From NCBI GenBank assembly GCA_963708795.1, contig CAVPUH010000002.1, positions 62,001 through 126,000 of the forward strand: 64,000 bases of DNA, in the 5' to 3' direction. A program made the position numbers and the translations under genes. This DNA is from DAIQRJ01 sp963708795. Lineage in GTDB: Bacteria; Actinomycetota; Actinomycetes; Propionibacteriales; DAIQRJ01. Position 1 is the stretch's first letter; every line of letters starts with the position of its first letter. Below, piece by piece: positions 40,507 to 48,912 of this stretch. The notes beneath the pieces are model-generated. The model made no database searches. It was not told the origin of the DNA and saw only the letters and a list, made by a program, of their open reading frames with translations.

Positions 40507-41174
40507 GACTCGTGGGAGGAGTCCTGCCCGGCACTGTCGGCGTCGCTGCCGGCCTCGGACTCCGACTGCGGCGCGTCGTGCTCGGCGCCCGTCTCGGCCT
40601 CGGCCTCGGCCAGCTCGGCCTCGATGGCCTCCGCGGTCGCCGCCGCGGTGACGTTGATGACGAGAGTGTCGGGCTCGATGTCGAGCTCGACGCCCTCGGG
40701 GAGCTCGACGTCGGACGCGTGGATCTGGGCGCCGGCTCGAAGGCCTTCGATGGAGACGACGAAGCTCTCCGGGATGTGAGTGGCCTCGGCGGTGACGGGC
40801 AGGGTGTTCGCCTCGATGACGAGCAGCGTGTCGGGAGCCGCGTCGCCGACGGTGTGGATCGCGACGTCGACGGAGACCTTCTCGCCGCTGCGGACGAGCA
40901 ACAGGTCGACGTGCTCGAGGAAGCCCTTGACCGGGTCGCGCTGGATCGCCTTCGGGAGCGCCAGCTGTGAGGCGGCGCCGTCGATGTCGATGGTCAGCAG
41001 GATGTTGGACTGGCGGAGCGCGAGCATGAGCTCGTGACCGGGCAGCGCGATGTGGACCGGGTCGGCGCCGTGGCCGTAGAGGACGGCGGGCACCTGGTGG
41101 TCGCGCCGCAGACGACGGGCCGCGCCCTTGCCGAACTCGGTGCGCTTCTGGGCGGCGATCTTGGTCTCGGGCAC
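40503..41174 (-). CDS. rplY: 50S ribosomal protein L25/Ctc
   Basis: A 223-residue general-stress form of L25, binding 5S rRNA. The N-terminal L25 domain has TEFGKGAARRLRRDHQVPAV and LYGHGADPVHIALPGHELML. The C-terminal TL5-like beta domain (about 95-185) follows. The tail is Glu/Ala/Asp/Ser-rich and acidic. It overlaps pth by four bases. The 278 bp before it, up to prs, hold no gene and presumably its promoter. Confidence 0.97.
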   Translation of the reverse strand: MPETKIAAQKRTEFGKGAARRLRRDHQVPAVLYGHGADPVHIALPGHELMLALRQSNILLTIDIDGAASQLALPKAIQRDPVKGFLEHVDLLLVRSGEKVSVDVAIHTVGDAAPDTLLVIEANTLPVTAEATHIPESFVVSIEGLRAGAQIHASDVELPEGVELDIEPDTLVINVTAAATAEAIEAELAEAEAETGAEHDAPQSESEAGSDADSAGQDSSHES

Positions 41175-41452
41175 GGTGAACTGCTCCTCTGGAACGAATC
41201 TGTGTTCGGACTGACGTATGGAGATCGATCTCTTGCTGGCCGGCTACCGGGCGAACGCCGATCACGGCACAGCGGCACGCAGAGCGCGCACACCGCGTCG
41301 ATCACGGATCCGCGAGCAGGCCGTCGATCCGGACGAACGTCTCCGAACCTGGCCGCTGCGGGCTCCCTCGCCGAGGCAACCTCGTCAGCTTAGCGAAGGC
41401 GGCGAGCCGGTGGAAATCGGCGACGCGGGTCGCGAGCCTCGATGTCTGCTGC

Positions 41453-42436
41453 TCAGCTGTTGCCGTTGAAGAGCTTGGTGACGGAGCCGTCCTCGAACAC
41501 CTCGCGGATCGCGCGCGAGATGAGCGGAGCGATCGGGAGCACGGTGAGCGTGTCGAACCTGCTCTCGGCCGGGATCGGGACGGTGTCGGTGACGACGACC
41601 TCGGCGATCGACGAATCCCGCAGCCTCTTGACGGCCGGCCCGGACAACAGGGCGTGGGTGGCCGCGACGACGACCTGGCCGGCGCCGCGGGCCATCAGAG
41701 CCTCGGCGGCCTGGCAGATGGTGCCGGCCGTGTCGATCATGTCGTCCACGAGAACGCAGACCCGGCCGGCGACGTCACCGACGACCTCGTGGACCTCGAC
41801 CTGGTTCGCGACATCGGGGTCACGGCGCTTGTGGATGATCGCCAGACGGGGTTTGCGCCCGAGCCGGTCGGTCCACATGTCCGCGACCCGCACCCGGCCG
41901 GCATCCGGTGAGACGACCGTCATGTTGGCGGTGTCGTACTTGCCGGCGATGTAGTCGGCGAGCACGGGCATGGCGAAGAGGTGATCCACCGGGCCGTCGA
42001 AGAAACCCTGGATCTGGGCCGTGTGCAGGTCGACGGCCATCATCCGGTCGGCACCGGCCGTGCGGAACATGTCGGCCATGAGTCGAGCCGAGATCGGCTC
42101 CCGGCCGCGGTGCTTCTTGTCCTGCCGCGCGTATCCGAAGATCGGCGTCACGACGGTGATCCGCTTCGCCGAGGCCCGCTTGAGCGCGTCGACCATGAGC
42201 AGTTGCTCCATGATCTGGTCGTTGATCGGCGTGCAGTGCGACTGGACGACGAACGCGTCGCAGCCTCGCACCGACTCCTCGAACCGGACGTAGATCTCAC
42301 CGTTGGCGAAGTCGCGCGCGGTGGTCGGGACGAGCTCGACCCCGAGCAGCTGAGCGATCTCCTCGGCCAGTGCGAGATGACCTCGACCGGAGAAGAGCAT
42401 CAGGTGCTTGTCGGTCGGTCGGCTCATTCCGGTCAC
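41453..42436 (-). CDS. prs: Ribose-phosphate pyrophosphokinase
   Basis: A 327-residue enzyme making PRPP from ribose 5-phosphate and ATP. The GTG at 42436 is preceded by AGAGGGA eight bases upstream and gives TGMSRPTDKHLMLFSGRGHL. Signatures include YVRFEESVRGCDAFVVQSH, FGYARQDKKHRGREPISARL, MAVDLHTAQIQGFFDGPVDH and the PRPP-binding VLVDDMIDTAGT. The reading frame is continuous with glmU upstream with no stop codon between, so a read-through GlmU-Prs polypeptide is formally possible. The ribosome-binding site and normal length argue for independent initiation. Confidence 0.95.
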   Translation of the reverse strand: MTGMSRPTDKHLMLFSGRGHLALAEEIAQLLGVELVPTTARDFANGEIYVRFEESVRGCDAFVVQSHCTPINDQIMEQLLMVDALKRASAKRITVVTPIFGYARQDKKHRGREPISARLMADMFRTAGADRMMAVDLHTAQIQGFFDGPVDHLFAMPVLADYIAGKYDTANMTVVSPDAGRVRVADMWTDRLGRKPRLAIIHKRRDPDVANQVEVHEVVGDVAGRVCVLVDDMIDTAGTICQAAEALMARGAGQVVVAATHALLSGPAVKRLRDSSIAEVVVTDTVPIPAESRFDTLTVLPIAPLISRAIREVFEDGSVTKLFNGNS

Positions 42437-43960
42437 GGAGTGTGTCCCTCTTCGTCGGGTGCTGTCGGTTCGTCGCTCGGACGATCGGAGTCGCGTGTTC
42501 GTGTTCGTGTCGGATCGCATGGCATCGGCTGCGTCGACGGCATCGGTGGCCGCGGCGTGGGTCTTCGTCCCGGCGCGCTTGCGCTCGACCCAGCCGGAGA
42601 TGTTGCGCTGCTTGCCGCGCCCGACCGCGAGCTCGCCGGGGCCGACGTCGGAGACCACTGTCGACCCGGCGGCGATGTAGGAGCCGTCCGCGATCGAGCG
42701 GGGTGCGACCACGACCGAGTCGCTCCCGACGAACGAGTGTTTGCCGACCGTCGAGTGGCTCTTGGTGACGCCGTCGTAGTTCGCGAAGATCACCCCGGCG
42801 CCGATGTTCGCGCCCTCGCCGATGGTGACGTCGCCGGCGTAGGTGAGGTGCGGCACCTTCGCGCCGGCCTCGATCGTCGCGTTCTTGGTCTCGACGAAGG
42901 TGCCGATCTTGGCGCGGTCGCCCAGGACCGTGCCGGGCCGCATCGACGCGTACGGCCCGACCAGCGCGTCGTCGCCGACGATCGCCCCGACGCCGTGGGT
43001 GCGCACGACGAGCGTCCGGGCGCCGATCCGGCAGTCGGTGAGGGTGGTGTCGGGTCCGATCGTGGCGCCCTCCCCCACGTGGGTGGTGCCCCGCAGCTGC
43101 GTGTTCGGCTCGAGCACGACGTCGGGCTCGAGCGTGACGTCGACGTCGATCCACGTGGTGGAGGGATCGACGACTGTCACCCCTTCGAGCATCCAGTGCT
43201 TCGTCATCCGGTCGTTGAGCACGCGGCGGAGCGTGGCGAGCTGGGTCCGGTCGTTGACGCCCTCGGTCTGCCAGACGTCGGTGGTGACGAGCGCGCCGAC
43301 GCGGTGACCGTCGCGAGCGGCGATGCCGAGCACGTCGGTGAGGTACCACTCGCCCTGGTCGTTGTCCGGCGTCAGGTTCTCCAGCGCCCCCTCGAGCACG
43401 TCGCCGTTGAAGGCGTAGATGCCCGAGTTGATCTCCTTGATGGCCCGCTGACGCTCGGTCGCGTCCCGGTGTTCGACGATGCCCATGACGCCGCCGGTGC
43501 CGGCCCGGAGGATCCGCCCGTAGCCGGTCGGGTCCTCGACGAAGGCGGTCAGCGCGGTGATCGCGTTGTGGTCGCGCAGGTGTTGGGCGACGAGTTCCCG
43601 CAGCGTGTCGGTGGTGAGCAGCGGGGCGTCGCCGTACGTGACGACGATGACGCCGTCACGGGCCTCTTTCGGGAGCGCCTGGAGCCCGCACCAGACGGCG
43701 CGGCCGGTGCCGTAGATGTCGTCCTGGTCGGCGATCACGGCGCCGGGCGCCAGGGCCTCGACGTGGGGTGCGACCTGGTCGCGGTGAGCGCGGACGACGA
43801 CGGCGATGTGATCGGGCTCGAGGCCGGAGACGGCTGCCAGCGCGTGCCCGACGAGGCTCCGACCGCCGATCTGGTGAAGAAGCTTGCTGGTCGAGGACTT
43901 CATCCGGGTGCCGCCGCCCGCAGCGAGGACGATCCCGGCGGACGGTCGGCGTTCGGTCAT
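42437..43960 (-). CDS. glmU: Bifunctional GlmU, no in-frame stop before prs
   Basis: N-acetylglucosamine-1-phosphate uridyltransferase and glucosamine-1-phosphate acetyltransferase for UDP-GlcNAc synthesis. The uridyltransferase half has IVLAAGGGTRMKS, YGTGRAVWCGLQ, VVTYGDAPLLT and EINSGIYAF. The acetyltransferase half has left-handed beta-helix repeats, THGVGAIVGDDALVGPYASM, FVETKNATIEAGAKVPHLTY and NYDGVTKSHSTVGKHSFVGS. The sequence runs on through a basic, Ser/Thr-rich tail straight into the prs frame. The next TGA in another frame overlaps the prs GTG (GTGA at 42436-42433), exactly where coupled genes usually meet. A one-base error in the tail is therefore a simple explanation. The end given here is the last base before prs, not a stop. 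Confidence 0.93.
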
Positions 43961-44000
43961 GCTCGTGACTCCCTGGCTGGACGTCAGTTCGGGTGGCTCG

Positions 44001-44071
44001 CTGGGCCGGGAGGACTCGAACCCCCATCATCAGAATCAAAATCTGAGGTCTTGCCCTTAGACGACGGCCCA
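44001..44071 (-). tRNA. tRNA-Gln, anticodon TTG
   Basis: The minus strand folds into a cloverleaf. The acceptor stem is TGGGCCG with CGGCCCA, the D-arm GTCT/AGAC, the anticodon stem TCAGA/TCTGA with loop TTTTGAT (anticodon TTG), and the T-arm GGGGG/CCTCC with TTCGAGT. The discriminator base is G and CCA is not encoded. It lies just upstream of glmU, as in M. tuberculosis. Confidence 0.97.
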
Positions 44072-44147
44072 TCGCCGGCTACGGGTTCGGGCGAGCGTCA
44101 TCGTACGGCCCCGAAGTCGGCGATCCGTTCGCGACGCGACGCTCCCG

Positions 44148-44180
44148 ACCTACGCACCCGTAAGTTACGCTTTCGTAGGT
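44148..44180. promoter_or_regulatory. Nested palindromes upstream of the desaturase operon
   Basis: A perfect palindrome CGTAAGTTACG (44159-44169) sits inside a wider inverted repeat ACCTACG (44148-44154) and CGTAGGT (44174-44180), 44-76 bp before the desaturase start. The symmetry and the TetR gene in the same operon make it a good candidate for the TetR operator (autoregulation). Confidence 0.55.
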
Positions 44181-44223
44181 TGCTGCCTCCGGAGCGGCCT
44201 TCGAGCCAGCGAGGAGCACTGCC

Positions 44224-45207
44224 TTGACGACGAGCACCCCCGTCGGACCTGCCACCAGCGCCGACCGCGACGACGGCGCAGACACGGCATCCGCGCCGGC
44301 TCCGAACGGCCCGTGGGACGCGCCCCGGAAGGGCTCGACCGAGCAGGTCGCTCTCGCGCTGTTCATCGCCGTCCCGTTCCTCGCCCTGATCGCGGCCATC
44401 CCGGTCGCGTGGGGCGGCTTCCTGGGCTGGCACGACGTCGTGCTCGCGGTCGTCTTCTACGCGATCACCGGCCACGGGATCACCGTCGGGTTCCACCGGC
44501 ACTTCACCCACGGGTCCTTCAAGGCTCGCCGCGGCCTGCGGGTCTCGCTGGCCGTTGCCGGCTCCGCGGCCGTGCAGGGTCCGGTGATCCGCTGGGTCGC
44601 CGATCATCGCCGCCACCACAAGTTCTCCGACCGCGAGGGCGACCCGCACTCGCCCTGGCGATTCGGCACGTCCATCGGCGCGTTGTCGAAGGGCCTCGTG
44701 CACGCGCACATGGGCTGGATGTTCGCGCCCGAGCACACCAACCCGCGGATGTACGCCCCCGACCTGCTGGCCGACCGGGACATCCGCCGGGTGTCGGCGA
44801 TGTTCCCGCTGATCACGGCCGTCTCGCTGTTGCTGCCCGCACTGATCGGTTTTCTCTGGGCCGGTTCGTGGATGGGAGCGCTGACGGCGTTCTTCTGGGC
44901 GTCGCTGGTGCGCGTGTCGATGCTGCATCACGTCACCTGGTCCATCAACTCGATCTGTCACACCGTCGGCGACCGCCCGTTCGTCAGCCGGGACAAGTCC
45001 GCGAACGTCTGGTGGCTGGCGATCGCGTCGATGGGCGAGTCCTGGCACAACCTCCACCACGCCGACCCGACCTGCGCCCGGCACGGGGTGCTTCGCGGCC
45101 AGCTCGACAGCAGCGCGCGGCTCATCTGGCTGTTCGAGAAGACGAAGCTCGTGACGGCCGTCCGCTGGCCGGTCGAGTCGCGCCTCGCCGCGCGTCGAGC
45201 TGCCTGA
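44224..45207 (+). CDS. Membrane fatty acyl-CoA desaturase
   Basis: A 327-residue delta-9-type desaturase with a di-iron site. The TTG start at 44224 is supported by GAGGAG seven bases upstream. The three His boxes are GFHRHFTH, DHRRHHKFSD and SWHNLHHADP. Four membrane helices surround them. The N-terminal 40 residues are Ala/Pro/Asp-rich and probably disordered. It introduces double bases-pair-independent unsaturation into acyl chains, that is, it adjusts membrane fluidity, with electrons from a ferredoxin or flavoprotein not encoded here. It heads an operon with a TetR regulator, and palindromes in its promoter suggest feedback by that protein. Confidence 0.93.
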   Translation: MTTSTPVGPATSADRDDGADTASAPAPNGPWDAPRKGSTEQVALALFIAVPFLALIAAIPVAWGGFLGWHDVVLAVVFYAITGHGITVGFHRHFTHGSFKARRGLRVSLAVAGSAAVQGPVIRWVADHRRHHKFSDREGDPHSPWRFGTSIGALSKGLVHAHMGWMFAPEHTNPRMYAPDLLADRDIRRVSAMFPLITAVSLLLPALIGFLWAGSWMGALTAFFWASLVRVSMLHHVTWSINSICHTVGDRPFVSRDKSANVWWLAIASMGESWHNLHHADPTCARHGVLRGQLDSSARLIWLFEKTKLVTAVRWPVESRLAARRAA

Positions 45208-45297
45208 GCCGATGCCGACATCGCGCGAACCCGAGTCCGCCGAGGGCACGGGGAGCGCGGGGCACCGGCCCGACGCTCGGCCGTCGCCCGGCCGCGG

Positions 45298-45915
45298 GTG
45301 CGGATGACCGGGGTCGAGCGTCGCGAGCAGCTGATCGACATCGGCCGATCGGTCTTCGCCGAACGCGGCTTCGAGGCGGCCACGATCGAGGAGATCGCCG
45401 CCCGCGCGGAGGTGTCGAAGCCGGTCGTGTACGAACACTTCGGCGGCAAGGACGGGCTGTACGCCGTCGTCGTCGACCGGGAGGTCCGGACGCTGCTCGC
45501 GATGCTGACCAGCGCCCTGACGTCGGGCCGGGCGCGCGAGCTGCTGGAGCAGGCGGCGCTGGCCCTGCTGGACTACATCGAGAACCACACCGACGGGTTC
45601 CACATCCTCGTCCGGGACTCCCCGGCCGGCACGTCGACCGGCTCGTTCGCCACGATCATCAGCGACATCGCGAGCCGGGTCGAGCACATTCTCGTCGCCC
45701 AGTTCACCACCCGGGGTTACGATCCGCGGTACGCCGGCATGTACGCGCAGATGCTCGTGGGCATGGTGGCGACGACCGGCCAGTGGTGGTTGGACGAGCG
45801 GAATCCGTCACGGGACGAGGTCGCCGCCCATCTCGTCAACCTGGCGTGGAACGGACTCTCCGGGCTGGAGCGGCACCCGGGACTGACGTCGACGGAGGAA
45901 GGGGAACAGCGATGA
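45298..45915 (+). CDS. TetR family transcriptional regulator
   Basis: A 205-residue regulator (or 203 from the ATG at 45304). The N-terminal helix-turn-helix covers about 10-55: RREQLIDIGRSVFAERGFEA, TIEEIAARAEVSKPVVYEHF, GGKDGLYAVVVDRE. The C-terminal ligand domain is helical. It lies 90 bp after the desaturase and overlaps the next gene by ATGA, so the three are probably one unit. Regulation of the desaturase by acyl-CoA or free fatty acid is likely from context. M. tuberculosis also has a TetR gene beside the tRNA-Gln/glmU locus. Confidence 0.92.
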   Translation: MRMTGVERREQLIDIGRSVFAERGFEAATIEEIAARAEVSKPVVYEHFGGKDGLYAVVVDREVRTLLAMLTSALTSGRARELLEQAALALLDYIENHTDGFHILVRDSPAGTSTGSFATIISDIASRVEHILVAQFTTRGYDPRYAGMYAQMLVGMVATTGQWWLDERNPSRDEVAAHLVNLAWNGLSGLERHPGLTSTEEGEQR

Positions 45916-46304
45916 CCTACATCCCGGAGCCCGACGACCCCCGCGAGCTCTCCCGGCCCCAGGTCGACCCCCGTCGAGCCAACGCGCTGTACGGCAAGAA
46001 GATCCGCAACACGATCGGCCAGATCGGGTTCATGGGTGCCGGGATCGCCCTGCTCGCCGCCGTCTTCGACGGTCGGCCGATCTGGCTCGTCGCCGGGATC
46101 GCCACGTTCTGCTTCTCCGTGGTCGGCCTCGCTCGTGCCTATCGAGGCCAGGCGACGAACAAGCGTGAGACCCAGCTCGGCGTGCTCCTGTCGATCGCGA
46201 CGATCGTGGTGAGCATGTACTGGGGCCATCAGTCGGCCGGTTGCACGTTCGTGAACACCGACCAGCAGGTCGCGTGCATCAAGGACCACGTCGGCGTGAT
46301 GTAA
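45912..46304 (+). CDS. Small two-helix membrane protein of unknown function
   Basis: A 130-residue protein coupled to the TetR gene by ATGA overlap. A hydrophilic N-terminus (about 1-33) with RRANALYGKKIRNTIGQIGF precedes one membrane region at about 38-75 (MGAGIALLAAVFDGRPIWLV then FCFSVVGLARA) and another at about 88-105 (LGVLLSIATIVVSMYW). A short outer tail contains two Cys residues (GCTF, QVACIKD) that could form a disulfide. I do not recognise the family. It may act with the desaturase/TetR pair on membrane lipids, but only position suggests this. Confidence 0.75.
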   Translation: MTYIPEPDDPRELSRPQVDPRRANALYGKKIRNTIGQIGFMGAGIALLAAVFDGRPIWLVAGIATFCFSVVGLARAYRGQATNKRETQLGVLLSIATIVVSMYWGHQSAGCTFVNTDQQVACIKDHVGVM

Positions 46305-46414
46305 CGCGCGAGGCGAATCGCCGGTCGGGTTTCCACGGATCCCAGAACTGCGGTGCCGTCCACAGCGGCTATGCGAGCCGAAAGGTGCGGGCCCGTCGCC
46401 GCGCACGCTCGCGC

Positions 46415-46748
46415 ATGAACCGAACCGAGCCGTCCTGGACGCGCGCGTTTACCCGAGCTCAGGCCATGGAAGCTGGGTACTCGGACCACGAGATCGCCGC
46501 CGAGATCCGCGCCGGTCGATGGTCACGTCTCCGGCGAGGCAGTTTCGTGAGGACATCGGCTGACCCGCTGTCGCCTGAGGACCGGCACGCGCTCCGGGCC
46601 GGCGAGGCGATGCGCCGGCTTCATCACATGTCGGTGGTGAGTCACCAGTCAGCGGTGCTCATCCATCGACGCGCACTCGAGAGGACGCTGCGCGGTGACC
46701 GTCTTCCGTCCGCGGTCCCCGTTCGATGAGCTTGAGCCCGATACATGA
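46415..46748 (+). pseudogene. Truncated DUF559/AbiEi-like gene, N-terminal part only
   Basis: From the ATG at 46415 the product begins MNRTEPSWTRAFTRAQAMEA, then GYSDHEIAAEIRAGRWSRLR and RGSFVRTSAD, which is the winged-helix part of the family. RRLHHMSVVSHQSAVL follows. After about 95 residues the frame changes: VTVFRPRSPFDELEPDT continues in the next frame to a stop at 46748. The remaining ~190 residues of a normal member, including the nuclease-like domain, are absent. This is a genuine truncation, not a single indel. Confidence 0.7.
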
Positions 46749-46797
46749 CCGAGGTCAACGAATAGGGGTGCCGCGGTCGCCGCCTCACCACGTGTAG

Positions 46798-46842
46798 AAC
46801 GACCGACGTCCCCACCCTTCCCAGGTGGGGACGTCGGTCGTT
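46798..46842 (-). terminator. Perfect 19-bp hairpin terminator of the NlpC/P60 gene
   Basis: Positions 46798-46816 pair without mismatch with 46824-46842 around a 7-base loop. It begins 24 bp past the NlpC/P60 stop and is followed on the minus strand by CTACACG. Such a stem is strong in either direction and also faces the DUF559 relic. Confidence 0.9.
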
Positions 46843-46865
46843 GGCAGTGCGATCGAACGGGAACC

Positions 46866-47639
46866 TCAGACGCGGCCGTAGGAAACGTTCGTCGTCCAGG
46901 CGCGGTGCTTGCCGAGCGGCGTGCCAGGACGGGACGCCTCCCACCACATGCCACTTCCGGCGTAGATCGCCGCGTGGCTGGCACCGCTGCCCCGCTTGAC
47001 GAACACGAGGTCGCCGGCACGGAGCTTGCTCTTCGGGATCGCGTGCAGCGCCCGCCGCTGCGCGCTGGCCGTGCGAGGGATCTTCTTGCCCGCCTTGCGG
47101 TACACGTACTGCGTGAACCCGGAGCAGTCGAAGGTGTTGGGCCCGTCAGCGCCGAAGACATAGCGCGCACCCTTGTGCTTCTTCGCCTCCGTGAGGACCT
47201 TCGTCAGGAATATCGTCGAGCCGGGCTTCGCTTTCGTGGACTTCGGCGCCTTCTTGTACTTCACGCCAAGGGTGTTCCACGTGGATGCGCCGACCTTGCC
47301 GGTGACGAGGAGGTGATGGGCCCTCTGGAACTTGCGGACCGCGGCACGCGTCACCGGGCCGTACCAGCCGGACGCGGGCTTCACCTTCAAGCGGAGTTGG
47401 ACGTACTTCACCGCTGAACCGGTAGAGCCGTACACCAGGCGCGGGTGCTGCTTCGCGACCGAGGGAATGCCGATCGCGGCGTCGGCCTGGGTGGGCGGTG
47501 CGAGCAGGCCGACAACACTGACGGCGACGGCGAGCGCCACGGCCAGCGTGACGCGCTGAACCCGGCGGATGGTCGTTTTCGGTCTTGCGTGGCGAGGCGA
47601 CCCGTCGAATGAGGGCGCGCTCGAGGCAGCTTCGAGCAT
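46866..47639 (-). CDS. NlpC/P60 peptidoglycan hydrolase with peptidoglycan-binding domain
   Basis: A secreted endopeptidase of 257 residues. The signal/anchor helix is at about 27-53 (VTLAVALAVAVSVVGLLAPP, then TQADAA). The peptidoglycan-binding domain is at about 68-125 (VYGSTGSAVKYVQLRLKVKP, VRKFQRAHHLLVTGKVGAST). The NlpC/P60 domain is at about 142-257 with catalytic Cys in TFDCSGFTQYVYRKAG, His in SGASHAAIYAGSG and the MWWEAS segment. It cleaves stem peptides, probably D-Glu to diaminopimelate bonds, during growth or separation. A c-di-AMP riboswitch precedes it and a strong terminator follows, so it is a single-gene unit. Confidence 0.94.
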   Translation of the reverse strand: MLEAASSAPSFDGSPRHARPKTTIRRVQRVTLAVALAVAVSVVGLLAPPTQADAAIGIPSVAKQHPRLVYGSTGSAVKYVQLRLKVKPASGWYGPVTRAAVRKFQRAHHLLVTGKVGASTWNTLGVKYKKAPKSTKAKPGSTIFLTKVLTEAKKHKGARYVFGADGPNTFDCSGFTQYVYRKAGKKIPRTASAQRRALHAIPKSKLRAGDLVFVKRGSGASHAAIYAGSGMWWEASRPGTPLGKHRAWTTNVSYGRV

Positions 47640-47645
47640 GCAGAT

Positions 47646-47815
47646 TCCCGTTCCCGACGCCTGCGAGGTGAGCTGTCGGGCTCGGGCAGGGAGTAGCCCG
47701 GCCGCTTGCGCGGCTTCGCCCCAAGGATTCCGGATGGGGGCCGGATTCCGCGGAGAATGGTTCCCCCGCTCCCGTCCACGGGTGGTGCTCGTCGCTGGAG
47801 AATGGACGGGACTCG
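47646..47815 (-). promoter_or_regulatory. ydaO/yuaA c-di-AMP riboswitch upstream of the NlpC/P60 gene
   Basis: On the minus strand the leader contains the class hallmarks in order: GGGGGAACCATTCT, CCTTGGGGCGAAGCC, a GCGCAAGC stem-loop, GCCGGGCTACTCC, CCCGAGCCCGACAGCTCACC and TCGCAGGCGTCGGGAACGGG, ending about seven bases before the ATG. The conserved CCCGACAGCTCACCTCG element and its distance from an NlpC gene match known actinobacterial examples. In this class c-di-AMP binding generally turns expression off. Confidence 0.9.
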
Positions 47816-47945
47816 GCGGTTCCTCCAGGCCGATTCTGTTGAACCGACAAGGAGAATGTCTGATGAATGGGTGGGCAAGTCAAGCCGCCGTAGGTGCGTG
47901 TCTCAGCAAATCTTCAGGCCCAGAAGGGCAAGTGTGGGCAATGTC

Positions 47946-48529
47946 TCAGTACGCCGAGTCACTCACGAGTACCCCTGATGCACGCATTTCGGTCAATGCG
48001 TCACTGCTGGTGCCTGCTGCGACGCCCACCGTGAGGTCCGCGAACACCTCTGCAAAGAAGCCGGATCCGGCCGCGTCGAGAGCGGTCGCGCGCACGCAAT
48101 AGTCCGTGGCGATGCCGCAGACCGCCACCTCCCGGACGCCGCGATCGGTCAGCCAGCGGCCGAGCAACGTTCCCTCGTGGACGCCCTCGAACCCCGAATA
48201 AGCAGCTTCGTACTCACCCTTGTCGAACACGGCGTCGAACGGCCGCGGCATCAGGGATGGTGACAACTCGACGCCCGGCGTCCCGACCACGCAGTGTGGC
48301 GGCCAACTCACGACGAAGTCCGGTGTGGCGGAGAAGTGCGGACCCGGATCGATGTGGTGATCACGCGTCGCGACGACGAAGTCCCAGCGGCGCTCGTCCG
48401 CGGCGCCGTCTGCCACGTCGCCAGTAACCCACCGATCCGGCGGGCGACGCCGGTGCCGCCGATGACCGCCAGGCTGCCACCCTCACAGAAGTCGTTCTGG
48501 ACATCGACGACGATCAACGCGGACGTCAT
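47946..48529 (-). CDS. pncA: Nicotinamidase/pyrazinamidase (isochorismatase fold), one frameshift
   Basis: The enzyme converts nicotinamide to nicotinate for NAD salvage. The start MTSALIVVDVQNDFCEGGSL has the catalytic Asp. A missing base near 48412 shifts the frame between LLAT and VADGAADERRWDFVVA. The rest contains the metal site TRDHHIDPGPHFS, the catalytic Lys in VFDKGEYEAAYSGFEG and the nucleophile Cys in CGIATDYCVRATALDA. Repaired length is about 194 residues, normal for PncA. All three catalytic residues survive, so the indel is probably a consensus error. The ATG overlaps the stop of the VOC gene (ATGA). Confidence 0.85.
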
Positions 48530-48912
48530 GTCACGAGCTTAGGTCGACGCGCGCTCGACGACTCCTGGAGCTCCACGCGATTCCCGTTCCCGTCTGCCGT
48601 ATGGAATCGGCGCACGCCAGGAATGGCGTCGTCCCATTCGACCGGCCAGCCGAGTGCCAGCAGCCGCGACGCCACGACGTCGACGTCGTCGACGGCCAAG
48701 GCGGGATGCGCCTTGCGCGCCGGCCGGAAGTCCGCTTCGACACCGACGTGGATCCATGCGTCTCCCGATTGGAACCAGGCGCCGCCCCGGGCCGCCAGAA
48801 TCGGCGGCTTGGGCCGCTCGACCATCCCGAGGCCCGCAACGTAGAACCGGCGGGCCGCGTCCTCGCCCCCTATCGGGCACGACACCTGGACGTGATCTAT
48901 CAGCATGCTCAC
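48526..48912 (-). CDS. VOC (glyoxalase/bleomycin-resistance) family protein
   Basis: A 128-residue protein with two beta-alpha-beta-beta-beta units. It starts MLIDHVQVSCPIGGEDAARR and has the metal-type residues His in LIDHVQV and Glu in NRVELQES. WFQSGDAWIHVGVEADFRPA and RRFHTADGNGNRVELQ are typical. An ATG two codons upstream is the alternative start. Members include metalloenzymes and binding proteins, and the substrate is not predictable. It overlaps pncA and probably shares its transcript. Confidence 0.85.
   Translation of the reverse strand: MSMLIDHVQVSCPIGGEDAARRFYVAGLGMVERPKPPILAARGGAWFQSGDAWIHVGVEADFRPARKAHPALAVDDVDVVASRLLALGWPVEWDDAIPGVRRFHTADGNGNRVELQESSSARRPKLVT

Noticed and set aside
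41981..44227. A 748-codon plus-strand open frame opposite glmU and prs
   Set aside because: Runs antisense through glmU, prs and the tRNA; no domain or start signal.
44313..46304. A long alternative frame across the desaturase and TetR genes ending in the small membrane protein
   Set aside because: Only its last 130 codons are real; the small protein has its own ATG overlapping the TetR stop.
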